In this document: positions 7,625 to 10,584 of the stretch, piece after piece
Numbering within the stretch: the first letter of the stretch is position 1
Layout: each line of letters opens with the position of its first letter
Assembly: GCA_016868485.1 (NCBI GenBank)
Contig: VGGT01000044.1
Span: 1 to 10,584 of the forward strand
Direction: 5' to 3'
DNA length: 10,584 nucleotides
Source: Bacteroidota bacterium
GTDB taxonomy: Bacteria > Bacteroidota > Bacteroidia > UBA7662
The notes under the pieces: generated by a model
What the model was told of the DNA's origin: nothing
Seen by the model: the letters and a program-made list of their open reading frames with translations, nothing else
Database searches by the model: none
Program-made: the position numbers and the translations under genes

Positions 7625-7639
7625 GCACTAGTAACTTTG
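7610..7639 (+). promoter_or_regulatory. Strong Bacteroidota-type promoter for the small membrane protein gene
   Basis: TTG at 7610-7612 (-33 box) and TAACTTTG at 7632-7639 (-7 box, full match to TAnnTTTG) are separated by exactly 19 nt, the ideal spacing for the Bacteroidota primary sigma factor. Transcription would start near 7645, about 14 nt before the ATG at 7659. The -33 box lies inside the 5' end of the divergent GNAT coding sequence. Confidence 0.7.
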
Positions 7640-7658
7640 TTGACTATAAATTGGTTTC

Positions 7659-7855
7659 ATGAATTGGGGTTTATTCGATTTTATTATTGCTTTTGCCTTG
7701 TTTGGCCTGCTTTTTTAGGTATTCGTGGCGTTTTAAGAAGGGTAAAAACCCAATGGAAAAGATGGATTTCGCTGTTGATTGTATTGATCCTATTTGTATT
7801 GATCTGGGGAGAATTGGCGGTTGGGTTATTTGGAAGCCCATTCGCAGGCAACTAA
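7659..7855 (+). pseudogene. Small two-helix membrane protein, frameshifted in a T6 run
   Basis: From ATG 7659 the frame reads MNWGLFDFIIAFALFGLLF and stops at TAG 7716-7718. The frame one base back continues at once with LGIRGVLRRVKTQWKRWIS, a second hydrophobic helix (LLIVLILFVLIW) and the ending ELAVGLFGSPFAGN, stopping at TAA 7853-7855. One additional T in the run at 7711-7716 would restore a 65-residue protein. It would have two membrane helices flanking a basic loop. It resembles small Bacteroidota membrane proteins that, from memory, end in a similar LAVGxFGxPFAG motif. An ideal promoter sits upstream, so the gene is either freshly broken, corrected by ribosomal or polymerase slippage at CTT TTT TAG, or affected by a sequencing error. 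Function of the family is unknown to me. Confidence 0.65.
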
Positions 7856-7945
7856 CTCCTGCAGGCAACTAACTCCTGCAGGCGACCAACCCATTCAGGC
7901 GACCAACCCATTCAGGCGACCAACCCATGCGTGCAACCAAACATT
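7845..7945. repeat. 17-bp tandem repeat between convergent genes, about six copies
   Basis: Two units CAGGCAACTAACTCCTG (7845-7861, 7862-7878) are followed by three units of the type CAGGCGACCAACCCATT (7879-7895, 7896-7912, 7913-7929, the last ending in G) and one diverged copy (7930-7945). The first unit contains the last codons and stop of the small membrane protein gene. The last one touches the stop codon of the nuclease gene coming from the other side. The array therefore fills the whole intergenic space. No hairpin with a T tract was found in it. Confidence 0.92.
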
Positions 7946-8567
7946 AGGATGATTTAAAAGGAGCGCCCGCCGAAATCAAAGCGGATTTTTCCAGAGCAAA
8001 AATCAGTCCTTCAACATCCTGTTGGTTATAGCGAATCAGTTTGGTACACTTGGATTTAGCCACATGGGTCAGTTTACTGTAGTTTTGTCCACGCGACTCC
8101 AGCATATTCCGCACGTGTACGATCCTCTGTGTAGCTTGTTTTTCGCCGTAATCGGTATGTGTCGGGTAAGAGAAATACCTGAGGATAGAATCCAGGGCGA
8201 AGGGTTTTGGCCGGTTAACCGGGTCGTTTTTTTTAAACCATTTTTTCAGGTCTTTGTGCGCATTCCAATAATGGTCAGTCACGTCCAAATCTTTGGATTC
8301 GAAAACATGCTTTTCGCGATCGGAAAACGCCACGATTTTTTTCTTCTCATTTCGAACGCGCTGTAAGGTATGTTCCAGAAAATCGGTAATGGTCTGGAAT
8401 GAAATGGGAATCTCTTGGGCAAGAGGCGATTGGAGAATCCCGATGAGGCGTTGATCAAGAACAACCAGTTTGAATTTTTCGTCGGACCACACGCCAACGA
8501 TAGCGGGATCTTCTTTGATAAGGCCTTCAAAATCGATAAAAATGAGGTTGTCTCGGGAAATGGTCAT
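7944..8567 (-). CDS. Predicted RNase H-fold DEDDy-type nuclease (RNase_H_2/YprB-like)
   Basis: A 207-residue cytoplasmic protein with the layout of the RNase H-like 3'-5' exonuclease superfamily. The first strand ends in FIDFEG with acidic D12 and E14 (motif I, DxE). IVAFSDREKHVF (78-89) fits the second core strand. KPFALDSILRYFSYP (121-135) resembles the L-K-L-Y stretch seen in YprB-type proteins. IRYNQQDVEGL (178-188) matches motif III, with Y180 and D184. It would cut or trim nucleic acid with two metal ions; the substrate is unknown. The protein is rich in Lys and Asp and has no signal peptide. It is the last gene of a minus-strand series, 129 bp after the DUF2805 gene, and its stop codon abuts the 17-bp array. 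Alternative: an inactive or regulatory member of the fold. Confidence 0.6.
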   Translation of the reverse strand: MTISRDNLIFIDFEGLIKEDPAIVGVWSDEKFKLVVLDQRLIGILQSPLAQEIPISFQTITDFLEHTLQRVRNEKKKIVAFSDREKHVFESKDLDVTDHYWNAHKDLKKWFKKNDPVNRPKPFALDSILRYFSYPTHTDYGEKQATQRIVHVRNMLESRGQNYSKLTHVAKSKCTKLIRYNQQDVEGLIFALEKSALISAGAPFKSS

Positions 8568-8636
8568 AGCAGTGGTTTAGGTGGAAGAAAAAGGGGGGTG
8601 TTTTGAAATGGGAGCCCCCTATATCAAAAATGCGCG

Positions 8637-8689
8637 CACGCCTCATGCGCACACGCCTCATGCACACATGCACGCGACATGCGCACATC
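8637..8689. repeat. 15-bp CAC-rich tandem repeat, two clear copies plus diverged tail
   Basis: CACGCCTCATGCGCA (8637-8651) is followed by CACGCCTCATGCACA (8652-8666), then by diverged ATGCGCAC-type sequence to about 8689. The array fills the gap between the stop of the DUF2805 gene and the upstream region of the nuclease gene. On the minus strand it is rich in alternating TG/GC. Confidence 0.75.
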
Positions 8690-8696
8690 CACGCGG

Positions 8697-8981
8697 CTAC
8701 TTGCGTTTGCTGATCGCGTTCTGTGCGATGGTACGTTGCATTCTGGATTTGAAGCGTTGTATCGCCTCGTTCCTTTTATGCCGATGCTTTTGGCTGACCC
8801 CGCTGTTCACGCGCTTTCTCCATGCCCTGAAACTTCCGGGCTTCAACTCGCGACGCATCAGCGCCACTACTTCGGATTCGGGCAAACCAAATTGATGCCG
8901 AATGGCTTCAAAGGGCGTGCGATCTTCCCACGCCATTTCTATGATGCGGTCAATTTGTTCCAGACTGAATGCAGACGACAT
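8697..8981 (-). CDS. DUF2805 / TIGR03643 family protein
   Basis: Small basic protein of 94 residues matching the uncharacterised family DUF2805 (TIGR03643). The core IIEMAWEDRTPFEAI (13-27), FGLPESEVVALMRRELK (31-47) and SFRAWRKRV (50-58) is characteristic. The KH pair (65-66) that ends shorter family members is followed here by about 28 additional basic residues. The core looks like a helix-turn-helix-sized fold and may bind nucleic acid, but no role is established to my knowledge. I chose ATG at 8981; an in-frame TTG two codons upstream (8987) is possible. The 10-bp repeat array occupies the upstream region, so any promoter must lie in or next to it. The gene precedes the nuclease gene on the same strand. 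Confidence 0.9.
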   Translation of the reverse strand: MSSAFSLEQIDRIIEMAWEDRTPFEAIRHQFGLPESEVVALMRRELKPGSFRAWRKRVNSGVSQKHRHKRNEAIQRFKSRMQRTIAQNAISKRK

Positions 8982-9015
8982 GCTCAATCAACAAAAACGC
9001 CAGCCTTTCGTTTTC

Positions 9016-9135
9016 GGGAAACGGTGGGATATGACGGGAAACGTCGGGAAACGTCGGGAAACGATGGGAAACGATGGGATATGACGGGAAACGTCGGGAA
9101 ACGATGGGATATGTCGGGAAACGTCGAGAAACGAC
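9016..9135. repeat. 10-bp tandem repeat array, twelve units
   Basis: Twelve head-to-tail decamers. Nine follow GGGAAACGNN or a one-base variant, and three follow GGGATATGNN (9026, 9076 and 9106). The last two bases are TC, AT, AC or GT. A 20-bp block, GGGATATGACGGGAAACGTC, occurs identically at 9026-9045 and 9076-9095, suggesting growth by duplication of larger blocks. A thirteenth degenerate unit (9136-9145) touches the stop region of the lipoprotein gene. The array lies between the lipoprotein gene and the DUF2805 gene, and reading frames through it on either strand are by-products of the repeat. Confidence 0.95.
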
Positions 9136-9147
9136 AGGATGCGTGTG

Positions 9148-9786
9148 CTATCGGCTGATGCGACTGTATTTCTCGATATCTCTGAAGCCGTTTGATCGGA
9201 CAAATTCTTTGAACTGACGCGCATTGGCTGGAACAGCCACGGGAAGGGTATCCTCAGACGATTCGGTGATTTTTTTGAGCGACTTCCAATCTTCTTCCGC
9301 ATCAACCGAATGTATGCTGAGGGTGCCACGCGACAATTCCATCATTCGAACTTCCCAACTTTCGGGTCCTAAGCGTGTATTCATGAAGAAACGGCCTTGG
9401 TATTTGCGCAATACATTGTCGAAGCTAAGTGAGAATAACGTGTCGTTGTATTGTACGGGCCGATAGAGGCTATCACCCTTTCTCTCTGCAAAAATGGTAC
9501 GGCCCGTGGGAAGGAGGGTCACAGAATCACCAGAAAGTCGGTGGTTCATGTCCAAATCGGATAAGTGTCCCCATTCCGCACCCTCAAACCGTTGAAATAT
9601 CAGGCGATCGGAGACAAAAAGCAAAGAAGAGTCACTTTGATTCAGATATACTCCTTGCAAACGCCGAGGAATTGCATCCAAATTTTTAGCATCAGTGGGC
9701 TGAGGCTCCTGAAATGTAAAAGCGGGTCCGCATGCAGTAAAGACGAGCATCAGGGCGCATGCGCTGAGAAAAAAGAATGTTTTCAT
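9148..9786 (-). CDS. Putative lipoprotein of unknown function
   Basis: A 212-residue protein starting MKTFFFLSACALMLVFTAC. This is a short charged start, a hydrophobic stretch and a lipobox-like FTAC with Cys19 as the likely lipidation site, followed by GPAFTFQEPQP. The rest is soluble and beta-rich, with many aromatic and Asp/Ser residues, for example RRLQGVYLNQSDSSLLFVSD and a later QGRFFMN. This suggests a small beta-barrel or lipocalin-like fold, but I recognise no family. It is probably anchored in the outer membrane or periplasmic face. It lies 104 bp downstream of the T9SS cargo gene on the same strand. Its immediate upstream region carries a duplicated 25-bp element with palindromes. 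Its stop lies three bases from the 10-bp array. Confidence 0.75.
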   Translation of the reverse strand: MKTFFFLSACALMLVFTACGPAFTFQEPQPTDAKNLDAIPRRLQGVYLNQSDSSLLFVSDRLIFQRFEGAEWGHLSDLDMNHRLSGDSVTLLPTGRTIFAERKGDSLYRPVQYNDTLFSLSFDNVLRKYQGRFFMNTRLGPESWEVRMMELSRGTLSIHSVDAEEDWKSLKKITESSEDTLPVAVPANARQFKEFVRSNGFRDIEKYSRISR

Positions 9787-9798
9787 ATTGTTTTCAGA

Positions 9799-9848
9799 GG
9801 GTAAATACAGGGATTGTTACAAGGGGTAAATACAGGGATTGTAACAAG
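9799..9848. repeat. 25-bp direct duplication carrying TTGTNACAA palindromes, upstream of the lipoprotein gene
   Basis: Two adjacent 25-bp copies (9799-9823 and 9824-9848) differ at one base. Each holds an interrupted palindrome, TTGTTACAA (9814-9822) and TTGTAACAA (9839-9847), centred 25 bp apart. Because the one difference is at the palindrome centre, the two sites are also exact reverse complements of each other and could form a 9-bp stem with a 16-nt loop. The element lies 13-62 bp before the lipoprotein start codon on the minus strand, where an operator or leader structure would be expected. No strong TAnnTTTG box was found. Confidence 0.7.
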
Positions 9849-9890
9849 GTTAAATGTGCGAAAAAGGCAACATTCAGAACCGAAACGAAG

Positions 9891-10584
9891 CTATTGTGAA
9901 TTTGGTATGCGCAATAATTTTGTGGTGTGTCGCTTTCGCCCATCCCAAAAGACCAAATGGTATAGTCCAGAAGAAGCAGCGCCCCAACTGAGGGAATTTA
10001 AACCCTTGAAGATAGGCCCTGATGCAATGATTCGTCCACCAACATCAAAAAGGGTATATTCAGCACCATCCCGGATATCGTCAACCCAAAGCATCGGCGG
10101 CTCAGACGAGGGGTTGGGAAAAACACGCCAATTTGAACTTTCATACGCAAAAACGGAGGAGGAAAGCTGGGGCGGCGCAAATGCTTTGATAACGCCCCCT
10201 CCTGAAACCACCACAATGCCGTCTGTGCCAAAGACAGGGGCGCAGGTGTTCACATTGGGCACATAATGCATCCACCTAAATTGAAGATTAGGGGTAAAGG
10301 AATAGACCGCATTTTCTCCGTTGGTGACGTACACGGTGCCTTCTGCATCGGTGGAGGCCCGCATCTGAAACAGATCAGGGTTGCTGGCAATGATGGGAGA
10401 GGAGTCGATTGGCGTGCCCGTAGTAGGACTCAGCCGCAAAACACGCCCACCTGATGGCACATAAACATCGCCCGAAGGCCCAAGACAGGGGTGACTAAAC
10501 GGCGCGCTTCCGGTGATGGGGGTTTCCCACAACAACTGCAAACGAGTGCCGTCGTCGGAAAAAGCCGAAATGTTGTCGCCCTGC
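9891..10584 (-). CDS. Secreted beta-propeller-like protein with T9SS sorting domain (partial)
   Basis: The gene enters from beyond the right edge, and the open frame continues upstream to base 10583, so the N-terminus and signal peptide are missing. The visible 230 residues begin with PQQ/propeller-like repeats: short strands with GPSGDVYVPSGGRVLRLSP, AEGTVYVTNGENAVYSFTP and TDGIVVVSGGGVIKAF. A type A C-terminal sorting domain follows (about 10130 to 9894). It starts WRVFPNPSS and contains YTLFDVGGRIIASG, SGLYHLVF and a final KLLRIPNSQ. This domain directs export through the type IX secretion system and is then removed, giving a secreted or surface-bound protein. The role of the propeller part cannot be told from the fragment. 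The TAG stop at 9891-9893 is followed by 104 bp before the lipoprotein gene. Confidence 0.85.
   Translation of the reverse strand, partial: QGDNISAFSDDGTRLQLLWETPITGSAPFSHPCLGPSGDVYVPSGGRVLRLSPTTGTPIDSSPIIASNPDLFQMRASTDAEGTVYVTNGENAVYSFTPNLQFRWMHYVPNVNTCAPVFGTDGIVVVSGGGVIKAFAPPQLSSSVFAYESSNWRVFPNPSSEPPMLWVDDIRDGAEYTLFDVGGRIIASGPIFKGLNSLSWGAASSGLYHLVFWDGRKRHTTKLLRIPNSQ

Noticed and set aside
7845..9135. Tandem arrays as possible CRISPR
   Set aside because: Units of 10-17 bp are head to tail with no spacers and there are no cas genes nearby.
8679..9158. 159-codon plus-strand frame running into the decamer array
   Set aside because: It is antisense to the clearly recognised DUF2805 gene, and its end is simply the 10-bp repeat translated (30 bp is ten codons).
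8988..9329. 113-codon minus-strand frame through the decamer array
   Set aside because: It overlaps the end of the lipoprotein gene in another frame and owes its length to the stop-free repeat.
9814..10266. 150-codon plus-strand frame
   Set aside because: Antisense to the T9SS cargo gene, whose sorting domain is convincing; no protein features of its own.

Overview
The window looks like a chromosomal segment of a Bacteroidota bacterium. The evidence is a C-terminal type IX secretion sorting domain at the right edge, a lipoprotein with a Bacteroidota-like signal, a DUF2805/TIGR03643 protein, a two-domain MetRS of the Bacteroidota type, and promoter boxes of the Bacteroidota primary sigma factor form (TTG or TTTG, 19-20 nt spacer, TAnnTTTG). 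Genus cannot be read from the sequence. Base composition is moderate and similar across genes; there are no transposases, integrases, phage genes or CRISPR arrays.

Left part (1-6258), plus strand: tRNA-Gln(TTG) with an intrinsic terminator, an MscS-type channel, then a likely transcription unit of glycyl-tRNA synthetase, methionyl-tRNA synthetase (TGATG stop/start overlap) and a PlsC-type acyltransferase 22 bp behind it. A good promoter candidate lies just before glyS. The MetRS carries an unusual heptapeptide repeat between its anticodon-binding domain and its C-terminal tRNA-binding domain.

Middle (6272-7946): on the minus strand a GNAT/FemAB-like acyltransferase is followed 30 bp later by a metallophosphoesterase that has lost its middle in frame. 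Diverging from them is a small two-helix membrane protein gene with a near-perfect promoter but a one-base frameshift in a T6 run. Its 3' end runs into a 17-bp tandem array that reaches the stop codon of the convergent nuclease gene.

Right part (7944-10584), all minus strand, in order of transcription: a secreted beta-propeller-like protein with a T9SS sorting tail (cut by the window edge), a lipoprotein, a DUF2805 protein and a DEDDy/RNase H-fold nuclease-like protein. Each gap holds a different short tandem repeat (25, 10 and 15 bp units).

I see no clear defence or secondary-metabolism system. The most unusual aspect is five unrelated tandem arrays with different unit lengths in about 5 kb, plus two genes damaged or reshaped by small indels or deletions.
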